In this document: one piece after another, positions 43,928 to 54,627 of the stretch
How the letters are laid out: every line of letters begins with the position of its first letter
How positions within the stretch are numbered: position 1 is the stretch's first letter
NCBI RefSeq assembly: GCF_026262505.1
Contig: NC_067207.1
Span: forward strand, 6,828,252-6,892,251
DNA length: 64,000 nucleotides
Direction: 5' to 3'
Origin: Trichomonas vaginalis G3
Taxonomy: Eukaryota; Parabasalia; Trichomonadida; Trichomonadidae
Notes under the pieces: generated by a model
Databases searched by the model: none
Seen by the model: only the letters and a program-made list of their open reading frames with translations
What the model was told of the DNA's origin: nothing
Made by a program: the position numbers and the translations under genes

Positions 43928-44305
43928 TTATTCTTCCTTGTCGAAAGTAATATCGCGCTTGAATAAATTATCAAGCTCGTCATCAACTTGTTGGTCAGCA
44001 ACAACTTCTTCATTTACTTGTTCACTATTAGGATTATAATTTTGAATCGCATCTTCTAATTCTTTGACAGCATTGTTTAATTGAGGGAGGATACTTACGG
44101 AAACAACAATAAAAGCATCTTGTCCATCAATTTCAGCATTTGGCTCATTTAGTAATGCTTGTGAAATCGAATCTTGAACTTTTTTCGCATATTGTAATGT
44201 GTTTTTTGCTTTGTCTAGAGTTTCATCAGTGAGTTCATATGCATAGATCATGGTTTCGTTAGTAATTTTTCTGACATGCTCAACTAGTTTCTCAATCTTA
44301 CTCAT
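43928..44305 (-). CDS. Small acidic helical protein, 125 aa, unknown
   Basis: MSKIEKLVEHVRKITNET starts a helix; two further helices (about 25-50 and 65-90) follow, then an acidic tail (NEEVVADQQVDDELDNLF). No family is recognised; small three-helix proteins of this size occur in tethering complexes. A clear Inr (TCACTT, 44310-44315, minus strand, A+1 at 44313) gives an 8-base leader, which is the main support for a real gene. Confidence 0.8.
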   Translation of the reverse strand: MSKIEKLVEHVRKITNETMIYAYELTDETLDKAKNTLQYAKKVQDSISQALLNEPNAEIDGQDAFIVVSVSILPQLNNAVKELEDAIQNYNPNSEQVNEEVVADQQVDDELDNLFKRDITFDKEE

Positions 44306-44315
44306 TCAAAAGTGA

Positions 44316-44867
44316 CAAATTTTTCTCGATTGATTTCTGAAGAATCAATTGGTTTATAACTCTTCGTAATGTAACATCTTAATTATCTCTGAACCTTCTC
44401 GAAAAATTTAAGATTCTTATTCAATTTACCACCACATTCGACGTTTTAGAAAAACTCTTTATTGAATGAAACCAGATAATGATATGCTTTCATTTGCCTC
44501 CATAAATTAACATTATCTCACATCTGAATAATCCAGCAATTTGAACATGTTCTTTTGTATTAACATTTTACGACAATACCTAAAATAAATATGCAACAAA
44601 TAATATTACTCATGAAAGCTCTAAAAAAAGATCATACTCTCGATAATTCGATTTCATTTACCGGAAATGGTATAAAACAGAGTCCAAGAAAATAATTATA
44701 TTTATTATGATCGACCAATCATTTTGATGAAAATAAAATAGCATATACATTTGATGAACATTAATGAGAGATCTGATGGTCTTTTCTTGGTCCTCTGGCT
44801 GTAAAAGCTAAAAATAAGATGTTTCACATTCAAGATACTCTGATATTGAGGTATTGCATGATTATTC
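44316..44867. other. Intergenic, nothing recognised
   Basis: AT-rich divergent space. Confidence 0.5.
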
Positions 44868-46415
44868 ATGTTTTATCTATCGAATATAAAATTTCTGCCA
44901 AATTTTATGGAAATCAAGGAATTATCAGCAGAATACGAGAACTGTTCATTATTTATGTTTGGTCGTGAGAAGGTCTCTGGTGTGCTCAAAATAGTTCAAA
45001 CAGGTTTTGCCTTTTGCATGTATCTCAGAGAATCCGAAGTAAATAGTGATCCTCCTCATGTGAATAATCGATTTTTTGTTAACATTCTGACACAACCATA
45101 CGTAATTATCAACGGACATCACTATTTCGACCTTTCTTTCTATAATTCTTTCACGATTATGAACGAACCCCCAAGATTCTGCTTCCATGACATTACACAA
45201 GACCCAGGTATCACAATAAACTTCTCAAGTAAGGACCAGTTTATACATTTTCATGAAGAATTCATTAAAAATCTTTCAGTAATAGAGCAAGATCTTCCTG
45301 GCTACTATAAAATCATTAGAAAGATGAAACCGATCGTCAAACAGATAGAATCATGCAAGCAACAACTCAACCCTCGTCAAAATGAAATGTCTCCAATCGA
45401 TTTTCAACAAATCGAAAATTACAACAGCGAAGCCCTCGAAAAACTTACAGAAGATTGCGGAGGACAGCAATGCAATCTCACATTTGAGGAAGCGCTTCAA
45501 AGTAATGAAAATCTTTCTCAATTCGTTTTACATAATAAGATTCCTGCTTCTCACAGAGCCAAAATATGGTGCAAACTTGCATACATAGGCAATTTACCAC
45601 AACTTAATCCAGTTATTTCTGGCTATTACGAGACAATTAAAAAACAATGGACAAATTTGAAGCAATCACAGCTTAACCGTTGCAAACAATTCAACTCCAA
45701 CAAAAATTCAGTACAAAAGGACATCAATTTCAAGAAACAATTGTTTTTTACCGTAATTCCAGATCGTCAAATTTTGAAATTAGCCTTTAACGTACTGATG
45801 TCTCTTTGCCAGACATTCTATGAGCTTCATTCATACAGATTGGATTTAATTTACATGATTAGAGTCTTCCTCGCCATGTTTACGAGAAAAATGATTAAAA
45901 ATTCTGACGGAACATATTCATTCATCGTTGGCGAGAACATGATCATGAGCCAGGAAGCCTTAGAAGCAGCAATCTACTGGTCAGTCATCGTTCTTCTCGA
46001 AAAAGCCGAAGCAAGAATGTTTTTGACGGGCGGCCAAGAATACATTCAAAATACAGCAGTTGTTTTCAATCAGGTAGTCAGCAGATTTTCACCTTTGACC
46101 CTGGATCTCGTTCGTTCTAAAGGTCCTCCGAAATATGACACATTGTATTCAATTTTCTGCACTTCTTTCTGCAAATACCTTCCTTTCTGCGACTGCGCTG
46201 ATATTTTGATCATTGGAATCGCTTCTGGAAATATTATTTCATTTTTATCTTATTTAACAGGAATTTCCTTCCTTTATTGCGTACCAACAATCCTTCATCT
46301 TCCAAAAGCTGTAGACGTTGGAGAAGCTGTAATTGAAGCTTTCCAATCTGATGAAAACGATTTATACTCGCTTTCAAAGATTGCTTTACAGGCAATCAGA
46401 GAAAATGTCCTCTAA
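44868..46415 (+). CDS. TBC-like (RabGAP-like) protein, degenerate, 515 aa
   Basis: Residues 1-150 form a beta-rich N-terminal domain (possibly PH/GRAM-like). Around residue 225 there is a start resembling a TBC domain (HNKIPASHRAKIWCKLAYIGNLP, compare GIPxxxRxxxWxxL) followed by helical sequence to the end. The arginine finger motif IxxDxxR appears as VQKDINFKK and the YxQG glutamine finger is not found, so GAP activity would be lost if this is a TBC protein. An internal ATG at 44907 (MEIKELSAEYE) could be the true start. The call is tentative. Confidence 0.5.
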   Translation: MFYLSNIKFLPNFMEIKELSAEYENCSLFMFGREKVSGVLKIVQTGFAFCMYLRESEVNSDPPHVNNRFFVNILTQPYVIINGHHYFDLSFYNSFTIMNEPPRFCFHDITQDPGITINFSSKDQFIHFHEEFIKNLSVIEQDLPGYYKIIRKMKPIVKQIESCKQQLNPRQNEMSPIDFQQIENYNSEALEKLTEDCGGQQCNLTFEEALQSNENLSQFVLHNKIPASHRAKIWCKLAYIGNLPQLNPVISGYYETIKKQWTNLKQSQLNRCKQFNSNKNSVQKDINFKKQLFFTVIPDRQILKLAFNVLMSLCQTFYELHSYRLDLIYMIRVFLAMFTRKMIKNSDGTYSFIVGENMIMSQEALEAAIYWSVIVLLEKAEARMFLTGGQEYIQNTAVVFNQVVSRFSPLTLDLVRSKGPPKYDTLYSIFCTSFCKYLPFCDCADILIIGIASGNIISFLSYLTGISFLYCVPTILHLPKAVDVGEAVIEAFQSDENDLYSLSKIALQAIRENVL

Positions 46416-46967
46416 GTAGTTCTTGACTTGTTTCATCATTCATTTTCTTATCTTTTTTTCTTTGTAATTTTATATATTTTTTAATTTAAATGAATCGTCT
46501 ATACAAATTCATCTCATCCGTCTACTGCATCTATTTTTCATCAAATTTCTCTTAAACAATAAAAAATCAAATCAATATTAAATTTCATATCTCTTCTATT
46601 GGCCTAGTAAATGCACATTTCTGAACTTCATATCCAATAATTCATAATTGCATAGTCCAAATTAGACAAATTTAAAACATTATCCTAAATGAAGGTGTTT
46701 CTTTTCTCAACTGCCATTATGGATCCTATTTTTGGAACCATTCATCCACATGGTATAAATAAAATGGCTTTTCAATTGCATTCGATTGTTTTGGTTCTGT
46801 TTGTAATCCAAATCAATACATAGAAATCTCCGAAATTCATATATGCAAGAACTGATATATTCTGAATTATAAATAAATAGCGTAAATTTACATTTGCGCA
46901 TTCAATTGATAAAATTACATTAATTTTCAATATGTACGTTTAAAGATTTAAAATCTTGCTAAGAAAT
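46416..46967. other. Intergenic, promoter of the DP gene
   Basis: AT-rich. Just before the DP start there is a four-codon open frame (ATG at 46931, ATG TAC GTT TAA) that would act as an upstream ORF if the mRNA starts before it. Confidence 0.45.
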
Positions 46968-47717
46968 ATGTTCCCAGACACGCATTATTCAAGTAATAAG
47001 TCAGTCACATTAAACAGCTTATCAGCATCAATCCTAAATATTATTCGAACAAAACAATCAACTACTTTTTCCGAAGTTGCCGATCTTGTGATCCAAAATT
47101 GTAAAGGATCCGAAATGGGTAACGAAAAAACAACTAGAAGAAGAGTATACGATGTTTTGAATGTATTTTTAGCAGCAGGATTGATTACAAAAGAATCAAA
47201 AAATATTTATTACGCAAAACAAGGTTTCATACAAAAAGTTCCCCAAATACCTCAAGAAGATCAAGAACTATGTAACAGATGCGAACAACTAAAGGAAAGT
47301 GTTATTAGAAAACTCAAAGCATATCTCTTATATCGATCCTTAGTCGAAAGAAACCAGACAAAGATCAGACCATCAGGATCTGTTCAGCTCCCTGCAATCT
47401 TCGTAGAATTTCCTACAGATAAAGGAGTTTCTGAACTCTCGCTTGATCAAAAAACTCTCGAAATTAACGCAGAGCAACATCCTACATTTTATTCTCCAGT
47501 TGATATTCTGAGCAATATCAACTTAAATATTGAAATGCAGCGAGACTTAGTTAAAAGAACGCCCATCATTTCAAAGTTAGAACCTTATGTTTTCCCAGAG
47601 CCTGTCCAGCCACAATTCCAAATTGATAAAACTCTTAAGTACAAAATTTATAATGCTGGTGCTTCACAAAGGACCGATCTGAATCCTATACTAGCCCAAA
47701 AGAATTTTGTTCAGTAA
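46968..47717 (+). CDS. DP-family transcription factor (E2F dimerisation partner)
   Basis: 249 residues from the ATG at 46968. Residues 12-85 are a winged-helix domain: SLSASILNIIRTKQ, TFSEVADLVIQNC, and the diagnostic recognition helix TTRRRVYDVLNVFLAAGLI (RRRVYD at 57-62), closer to DP (RRRVYDALNV) than to E2F (RRIYDITNVL). Residues 93-130 are a leucine-rich helix that would pair with an E2F coiled coil. DP/E2F dimers bind TTTSSCGC sites at S-phase genes. Such sites are seen at the H3/H4 promoter and upstream of the Ubc13-like gene in this window. Confidence 0.85.
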   Translation: MFPDTHYSSNKSVTLNSLSASILNIIRTKQSTTFSEVADLVIQNCKGSEMGNEKTTRRRVYDVLNVFLAAGLITKESKNIYYAKQGFIQKVPQIPQEDQELCNRCEQLKESVIRKLKAYLLYRSLVERNQTKIRPSGSVQLPAIFVEFPTDKGVSELSLDQKTLEINAEQHPTFYSPVDILSNINLNIEMQRDLVKRTPIISKLEPYVFPEPVQPQFQIDKTLKYKIYNAGASQRTDLNPILAQKNFVQ

Positions 47718-48258
47718 TTATCTTTCATTCTATATAAGTTTTATGTGTTATGTTGTTAGTTTTTATTTCATTAAAAATGCAATGTTTTTATATAATCATT
47801 AATAAGTTATTTTTCTATATACACAACATCATGATAAGATACAAAATAGAGTAGAAGAACTTTATTCACTTGTTCTGAGCTAATATCTTATCAATCATTC
47901 ATATAACTTTTAAATGGACATAACAATGATTGATGAAAAGCCAGACTTATATCATAGAGGTATTGATTCCATTATAATGATTAAAGTGAATTTATGCCAA
48001 CTTAACATACAATACTTCTTTTATTGAGACTAACCAGTTATAGTTTAGTTAATCTCATGGTAAAATAAATCAAATACATCATTTACATAATATATCTAAA
48101 TTTTGAGTCTCCAATATCAATTAATAGAAAGAGCATTTAAACGAAGCTATGACATTTGTTGATAACAAAGCAAATAATCAATAATATATTGATATCGAAG
48201 CAATGAAAATAAAATAACAAAATGGTTTAAAAATACAAAACAAAAAAATATAAATAAA
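47718..48258. other. Intergenic, nothing recognised
   Basis: AT-rich 3' space of convergent genes. Confidence 0.5.
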
Positions 48259-50406
48259 TTATGCGTTGAGTTTGAAAACTTGGAAAGGATTAGATCTAGC
48301 AAGGAATTCTTGCCTTTGTTTAGAGTTTTCTTGAGCAATGTATTCCATGATAGCTTTAGAACCTCTTATATTGTTCATTCCAGGTCTGTAGATCCTTGGT
48401 GACGCATTTGGCTGAACAATTCTTCTCAGCGATTTCTGTTGCTTCAAATCAATTTGTTTGTTTCTCCTGTTGTGATGTTCTGTCTGTGGCGACTCGTTTT
48501 CAATCGTTTCGCTCTTATTTACTTGGAAACGAGGTGACCTATAAGCATCTAATGGATCTAATGGTTCATTTACCTTCTTTTGAAGATTTAATTTTTGATA
48601 ATTTGAGTTTACATCGTATTGATCATGAGATAATGGAGAATCCATAATAGAACTATGCGAATTCTCTGTTTGTGATGGAGTTTTATTATTAATTTCTGGG
48701 AATGAAACAGATTTTCTTTCTTCAGCAATTTTTGACTCAATTTCCTTCTTTAGTGTCTGAGTTATGGATAATTTGAGCTGATCTGTCAATGAATTCTTGA
48801 GATTTTGAACATAATTTGGAGATAAAATCTCTGGATTGTTCTTTTCAAGTTTTTCATATTTTTCTGACTTTTCAATGCTTGAATTAATGATTTTTGAAGT
48901 CAAATCAGTTTGAATTGATTGATCAGAGTAATCTGCACGATCTACAATGACTTCTGTTGGCTTAAGTTCGACATTTTGGACAATTGTTGTAACTTGTTGG
49001 TTATTTTGTGAATTTTGTTGATCAACTCCTTGGGATAAAAGAGATTTTGCAGAGACAGATGCGTAATTCAGAGATTTATGACTGTTTGTGGCAGAATTTT
49101 TAGAATTAGAGTTATTACTGTTGTTTGATGTCGAAGATTTATTCGAATTCATTGATTTCTTAGAAGTATTGGCAGATTTATTCGTTTGAATTTGCTTTGC
49201 TGAAGAAGAAGCAGTTTTCTGATTATTATTCGATGTAACTAATTGTTTTGACGATGTTGATGCAGAGTTCTTGTTACTTGATGAAGAAACAACTTGTTTT
49301 TGGTTCTTTTTAGTTAAAATTTTTGAATTATTATTTTGAATTTTCTGATTTACTTTGTTTGAGATATTACTAGTTACTGTATTTTGGTTATCTTCTGTGA
49401 TATCTATTACTTGTTCATTTTCTTGTTCTTCTGGATTTTCATTTTCATTTTCTCGTAATTCTTCATCGTTTGCCATCTCTTCTTCATTCTCATTGATATT
49501 TTCACCTTCTGCTTCTTCTTCAAGGTTTTCGATGTCTTCATTTTCGTAATTTTCATTATTTTGGGAAATTTCTTCTTGTTCGTTATTAAAAATAGTATCT
49601 GATGTTAGTTCAAGAGGAATTACTGGCTTTGGTATTTCAAACGAATCACCTTTTTTCAATTCGCGACTCTTAGAAAGATATTTCAGTCTTTCAACAGATT
49701 TATAGTATTCATTTGCCTTTTCTGTTTGATCTTCTAATTTTAATTCTAATTGTTGACAATTTATCGTTAGATCATTAAACTCATTTTGAAGTTTAATATG
49801 AGTGTTGTTTAAAGCTTCGTAATCCATTCTTGTTTGTAAGACTAGCTTCTGTGCAGATGAAATAATCTGTAAGTAGTATTGCTCTCTCGTTTTAAGATGA
49901 ACTAACTGCTCTTCTATTGGCAATTTTACCATTTCTTCGTTATTGAAGATTTTTGTTTCAATTTTGAGTGTAGGAATCGTTATACTAGAATATGAGTCGG
50001 TAGAAATATTCTGATTGTCCTTTAAAAGTTCAAACATATTCATGAATTTCACTGACATATTGTCAAAATTCTGGCGAGCATTGTTTAAATTGTTGCTCCA
50101 CTGATCCATTGATGAAAATAAGGATCGAAGACCAGAATTTACGGTATCATTTAAAGCTTTATCGGCGTCTGCTTTTCTTGTCTTTAATTCATCATCGAAA
50201 TCTTTACATTTCTCCTTTTGTATCTTAGCCCATCGTAGTAAAGCGTTCAGTTGCATTTGATTTTGTTGTGATAACATGTTATCAAGCTGTTCTCTTATTC
50301 CATCTTTGTTTATTTTCTCTCTTTCTTCAGGCATGACCTCAAGCTTGGTTAAATCATCGATAATTCTCTTGGTTGCACCAGCAATATTGCTCTTTATTTC
50401 ATCCAT
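48259..50406 (-). CDS. Large coiled-coil and low-complexity protein, 715 aa
   Basis: Residues 1-255 are coiled coil (MDEIKSNIAGATKR...). Residues 275-345 are highly acidic (runs of E and N). Residues 350-455 are S/N/K-rich low complexity. A second helical patch lies around 540-570 (LTDQLKLSITQTLKKEIESK), and the basic tail has SPR sites (YRSPRF, NASPRIYRPG). No membrane segment is present. It is probably a cytoskeletal or scaffold protein; no family is recognised. The low-complexity half is likely to vary fast between strains. Confidence 0.82.
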   Translation of the reverse strand: MDEIKSNIAGATKRIIDDLTKLEVMPEEREKINKDGIREQLDNMLSQQNQMQLNALLRWAKIQKEKCKDFDDELKTRKADADKALNDTVNSGLRSLFSSMDQWSNNLNNARQNFDNMSVKFMNMFELLKDNQNISTDSYSSITIPTLKIETKIFNNEEMVKLPIEEQLVHLKTREQYYLQIISSAQKLVLQTRMDYEALNNTHIKLQNEFNDLTINCQQLELKLEDQTEKANEYYKSVERLKYLSKSRELKKGDSFEIPKPVIPLELTSDTIFNNEQEEISQNNENYENEDIENLEEEAEGENINENEEEMANDEELRENENENPEEQENEQVIDITEDNQNTVTSNISNKVNQKIQNNNSKILTKKNQKQVVSSSSNKNSASTSSKQLVTSNNNQKTASSSAKQIQTNKSANTSKKSMNSNKSSTSNNSNNSNSKNSATNSHKSLNYASVSAKSLLSQGVDQQNSQNNQQVTTIVQNVELKPTEVIVDRADYSDQSIQTDLTSKIINSSIEKSEKYEKLEKNNPEILSPNYVQNLKNSLTDQLKLSITQTLKKEIESKIAEERKSVSFPEINNKTPSQTENSHSSIMDSPLSHDQYDVNSNYQKLNLQKKVNEPLDPLDAYRSPRFQVNKSETIENESPQTEHHNRRNKQIDLKQQKSLRRIVQPNASPRIYRPGMNNIRGSKAIMEYIAQENSKQRQEFLARSNPFQVFKLNA

Positions 50407-50832
50407 TCAAATAAATTTTTGAACGAAATTTCAGGACGTTAGAGCATTCAAATTTTGAATGAGGAGATTATAAAATAACAACGAAATTGAACGACTTAGA
50501 AATCTATTAGAATAATAACTTTGAATTGATTTCAGTTGATGATTCCTTGTTGTAGTACGATAGAGTTTTGATACCTTGTTTTTTGGATCAGATAACACTC
50601 AATTGATGATTTTCCAACAGAACACATAATACTTTCAAGATACAAATTTGATTCATCCATTCTTCCGATAATTTAACTTACATTTCATTTGAATTCTGAT
50701 TCAATTCATTAAATATAGAAAATACATGGACATTTATGATGGCATTGTAAAGACTGTCAATTCTAAATGGGAAATGAAGAGATTTACAAAAATATTTAAT
50801 AAAAACAATTTATTCATAACATTACAATAAAG
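50407..50832. other. Intergenic, nothing recognised
   Basis: AT-rich spacer between two genes on the same strand. Confidence 0.5.
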
Positions 50833-52212
50833 TTATTCAAATCCAAGAGCTTCTCTTAACTGATCTAAGTCATCTCTATCATTTTCAAGGCATTCTTGGA
50901 AAAGATTCTGAAAATATTCGATCATTTCCGGTTTCCTTTGAATTGCTATCGAAGCAATCTGTATTGATTCTTTAGTTATCTCAGGAATTCCCATGTCAAT
51001 CAATTCAGGAAGGAATTCAATGAAAATATTTTTATTTTCAGAATCTCCAAGAATTATTTGAGAAACAAAGGTATCATTAACACTCCAGTTCTTTGCAAGC
51101 TCACAGACAATAAGTAAATATGACTTTTTCAAATCAAAATTAATGATAATGTCAAAAAGCGGCAAAACATACAAAATAAGTCTCTGCACTTGGTCATTGT
51201 TAATAAATTCTGGTTTTTGTCTTATCAAATGAAGAAAAATAAATAAAACAAGTCTCTGAACTTGTTCATTCATGAAAATGAAAAGTTCAACAAGTTCATC
51301 AAGCAAAACAAGATCAGGAAGAATATCACATGATAATTCTACGTCAATACGCATCATTTCAACAAATAATGACAAAATAATTTGAATAATTAAAATATTT
51401 TTTGGAGTTTCATCATTAAAGAAGTATTTGTTACATATTTCATGAAGAATATTAATGATCTGTTCGTTGACCATGATTTCAGGGTTTTTCTTCACTCTGC
51501 AAAATAAAATTTGAATAATTGTGTAACAAACATCATAAAAAAGGTAATCGTCAGATTCAATGCTTACAGACTTGAAAGTATCATATATACTAACAATATT
51601 TGTTATTATTTCACCAATTTCTATTGAAATTTCCCAATTTTTTTGGAAAAGAATTTCTATAAGTTCTAAATAATGCATTAAGAAAGATATCTCAATATCA
51701 TCATCAAAATTAATCGGTATCAAGTTGAAATTGAATGTTTCTTGTGGATTTTCTGAATCATAATTTTTTATACCAGAAATCATTGATTTAAGAAGAGGTT
51801 TCATATATTCTTGGTCTATATTTTGAGTTTCAAGTAGATGTTTTGGAAATTCGTATAAAAAATTATTGGTATATTTTGAAATTAATGAATGGTATCGTGA
51901 ATCAAACTCAATCAATATTTGTAGCCAGATTATAGCTATTTCTGGCTCTGTATTTGTAATTATTTGCATAATTTCTGGTATAATTGATTCAAAATCGAAT
52001 TTATTTTCTTTTGTTGAAAAATGATATTTACAAAATGCCTTTAATTCATATAATTCATCGATGATTTCTTCTGGATTTGAATTTTCTTGCAAAATATTCT
52101 TGGCTTCTTCAAATTTTTGATTGAATTTCTGATATATATCTAAATCCTGCATTTTCATTGTCACATCCACCTTATCTACTGGTGTTCCATTTAGTTTGTA
52201 GTCTTCTTCCAT
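50833..52212 (-). CDS. ARM/HEAT-like helical repeat protein, 459 aa
   Basis: An acidic start (MEEDYKLNGT), then helical repeats with pattern NPEIMVNEQIINILHEIC and EQVQRLVLFIFLHLIRQKPEFINNDQVQRLIL (the LVLFIFLHLIR/LILYVLPLF unit is repeated). It ends LDQLREALGFE. Same type and size as 8939-10384 and the frameshifted 14057-15164. The N-terminal KVDVTMKMQDLDIYQKFNQ with basic and acidic blocks distantly recalls importin-alpha, but no IBB domain is evident. Confidence 0.84.
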   Translation of the reverse strand: MEEDYKLNGTPVDKVDVTMKMQDLDIYQKFNQKFEEAKNILQENSNPEEIIDELYELKAFCKYHFSTKENKFDFESIIPEIMQIITNTEPEIAIIWLQILIEFDSRYHSLISKYTNNFLYEFPKHLLETQNIDQEYMKPLLKSMISGIKNYDSENPQETFNFNLIPINFDDDIEISFLMHYLELIEILFQKNWEISIEIGEIITNIVSIYDTFKSVSIESDDYLFYDVCYTIIQILFCRVKKNPEIMVNEQIINILHEICNKYFFNDETPKNILIIQIILSLFVEMMRIDVELSCDILPDLVLLDELVELFIFMNEQVQRLVLFIFLHLIRQKPEFINNDQVQRLILYVLPLFDIIINFDLKKSYLLIVCELAKNWSVNDTFVSQIILGDSENKNIFIEFLPELIDMGIPEITKESIQIASIAIQRKPEMIEYFQNLFQECLENDRDDLDQLREALGFE

Positions 52213-52510
52213 TTCAATATCAAATTAGATCGGAAACACTAAAGAATTATGGATTTTCTAGCAAGCACATGATAATATTTCACCTAATCTAATACAACCA
52301 TTACATAGTATTGGAAATATATTGCTCTTAGGAAAATATAATTTTTTAAATCTAGATAAAAATCATTTTTAGTTCAACAAAATGCTCAAACATATTATCA
52401 CATACATTTTTACCTTATCAAAACTATATGTTGTAAGAGGGAAGTGGGGAAGTAGAAAATTGAGGGGAAAACGATTACACACATCACGTTGATTAGTAAA
52501 AATTTTTAAA

Positions 52511-53737
52511 ATGCATATTGAAGTCCAACTGACTGAAGTAACCAATGTTACTGCTCCAGAGATGAAACAAGTGATCGAGCAGATTGCTGCTACCAATCTA
52601 AGTGTATTTGAAGCCAAACAACTCAGCATTCAGTCGATTCCATTTCCGAACTCTATGTATATGTATGCCGTTGAGTCATTACAAGTATCAGGCACAGGAT
52701 ATCCAGCCCAAGTCCACGTTTACAAGCTCAATTACTCCAAATCCTTTGAAGATAAGATCGAAAATGAAGATGAAGTTTTGTCCCTATCAACACAGACCAT
52801 TCTACCATCGGCAAACTACGCCAAACTCTGGGATTCCATCATCCTTGGTGATGCAGACGACAGCGTTAAAGAGATGCTGATCCATTTCATGGAAACTTCA
52901 CTTACTTTTGCCGACCATGGCATTTCATCGGACATCGTTACATGCAACAGGATCATATTACTCTACGGACCACCAGGTACAGGCAAGACCACGATCTGCA
53001 GAGGTTTGGCCCATAAACTCGCGATCAGACTCTCAGAAAGGTTCAGCCGCGGAATGCTCTTGGAAGTGAACACTCATTCCTTGTTTTCCAAGTGGTTCGC
53101 AGAGTCAGGCAAGATGGTGAAGAAACTCTTCGACAGAATCCACATGTTGGCCGCTGATTCGACCACTCTTGTCTTCGTTCTCATCGATGAAGTCGAAAGT
53201 ATCGCAACAGCCAGACAAAGTTCGATGAACGGAGCTGATCCAAGCGATGCAATTCGTGTTGTCAATGCCTTATTGACACAGATCGACCAACTCAGGAAAT
53301 GTGAGAATATCATGATCATGGCGACATCGAATTTAACCGAATGCATCGATCTCGCGTTCCTTTCAAGATCAGATATCAAACAATACGTTGGTCCTCCTTC
53401 GATCGAAGCAAGATACAACATTTTCATGGATTGTATCAATGAATTGACATCAAAGGCAGTCTTAATGATGAACTCTGTCATCATGGACTTTGAGTCAATA
53501 AAGATCTTCAAAGGATCTTCTTCTGACATTGGTGCAACATTTGGTGAATCAATCGAGTTGTACAATGCAGCAGAAGAAGCTGAAGGATTGTCTGGAAGAC
53601 AGTTGAGAAGACTTCCAACTCTCGCTTTTTCACAATCTCGGTTCAAAATTCCCTTACAATACTCTGAATTCATAAAGGAGCTGCACATCGCAATCGAAAA
53701 AGAACAAAGAGAGACAAAAAGAGTCTCAAATCAATAA
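52511..53737 (+). CDS. Pch2/TRIP13 AAA+ ATPase
   Basis: 408 residues that match TRIP13 in order: an N-terminal domain, Walker A GPPGTGKT at 153-160, NTHSLFSKWFAESGKMVKKLF, Walker B VFVLIDEVES (D226, E227), the PSDAIRVVNALLTQIDQL block, ATSNLTECIDLAFLSRSDIKQYVGPPS and sensor-2 region EGLSGRQLRRLP. TRIP13/Pch2 is a hexameric remodeller that opens HORMA-domain proteins (Mad2, Hop1), acting in the spindle checkpoint and meiosis. The coding sequence is clearly less AT-rich than its neighbours. It is divergent from the ARM-like gene at 50833, with 298 bp between. Confidence 0.95.
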   Translation: MHIEVQLTEVTNVTAPEMKQVIEQIAATNLSVFEAKQLSIQSIPFPNSMYMYAVESLQVSGTGYPAQVHVYKLNYSKSFEDKIENEDEVLSLSTQTILPSANYAKLWDSIILGDADDSVKEMLIHFMETSLTFADHGISSDIVTCNRIILLYGPPGTGKTTICRGLAHKLAIRLSERFSRGMLLEVNTHSLFSKWFAESGKMVKKLFDRIHMLAADSTTLVFVLIDEVESIATARQSSMNGADPSDAIRVVNALLTQIDQLRKCENIMIMATSNLTECIDLAFLSRSDIKQYVGPPSIEARYNIFMDCINELTSKAVLMMNSVIMDFESIKIFKGSSSDIGATFGESIELYNAAEEAEGLSGRQLRRLPTLAFSQSRFKIPLQYSEFIKELHIAIEKEQRETKRVSNQ

Positions 53738-53850
53738 AAAATTTTTACTTCAAAATTTAAAGTAAACTTAAATATTTAAACTATGTTCCATTGAATTTTG
53801 CCAGATTACACTAGAAATAAATGGAAATGGAGTGCAATCAATAATTTAAA

Positions 53851-53903
53851 AAATTATTTGCAATTTGGCCGTAGGCAAGCTCCGTCCAAATTGCAAATAA
53901 TTT
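53851..53903. repeat. 18-bp perfect hairpin
   Basis: AAATTATTTGCAATTTGG (53851-53868) pairs with 53886-53903; the 17-base loop is GC-rich (CCGTAGGCAAGCTCCGT). It lies 114 bp after the Pch2 stop codon. Confidence 0.9.
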
Positions 53904-53908
53904 CTTTA

Positions 53909-53974
53909 ATCGTTTGCAAATTCTAATTTTCATGAACGTTAAAAGTTCTGAAAATTTGAATGCTTGCAAACGAT
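53909..53974. repeat. Imperfect 66-bp hairpin next to the previous one
   Basis: ATCGTTTGCAA and TTGCAAACGAT close a stem that continues with small bulges to GAAC/GTTC. Both hairpins include the word TTTGCAA. Confidence 0.8.
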
Positions 53975-54627
53975 TTTTTTTTGTGTGTCAGATTCTCAAA
54001 TTTTGTGAAGATTGAAATGTTTACAAGATAAGAATAAACAAATAATTTAGAGTTGAGATTAGGATAATTGTTACCAATATTTTTGGATTTTGGAGATCGA
54101 TACTTTCTATGTAGTAAATGGATATTTGATATCAGAAGTATTGCATGAAAAATATCTTGTCAATTTCGAGATATATAGTTCAATACCTGTGTATATATTC
54201 TTCTCAGAAGTTATTAGATGATACTCCAATCGGACAACTTCATGATGGTGAGGCTAGAAAACACTAATTAAATTGCTTTGCACTTCCTATCTCGTGCCAC
54301 GATCACCATTCTAGAAGAACTAACAGTTACATTTTATCTAGTTTCTAAACGACAAATTCATGGAATGATTTTTTACTATAGAGGCCAGGAATCATTCATT
54401 TTTTGCATATACTTACTTTCTGAAGCCAAATATCTTATGACATTCGGATTTGCTATTGCTATTGTGACTTTGTATATCTATTAACTTAATTAAAATTCAT
54501 AAATTATATTCGAAATCTTTATGATCATCGTTTTCCACATGTTTAACATATAATTTTTTGTGCTAATATATTTTAAAGATATATTATATGATAAGCAAAA
54601 ATATGACATTAATTTTTCAAATTTTTC
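53975..54627. other. Intergenic, nothing further recognised
   Basis: AT-rich. A 68-codon frame at 54278-54484 has no protein character. Confidence 0.45.

Noticed and set aside
53074-53688. 204-codon minus-strand frame
   Set aside because: Antisense shadow of the Pch2 gene.
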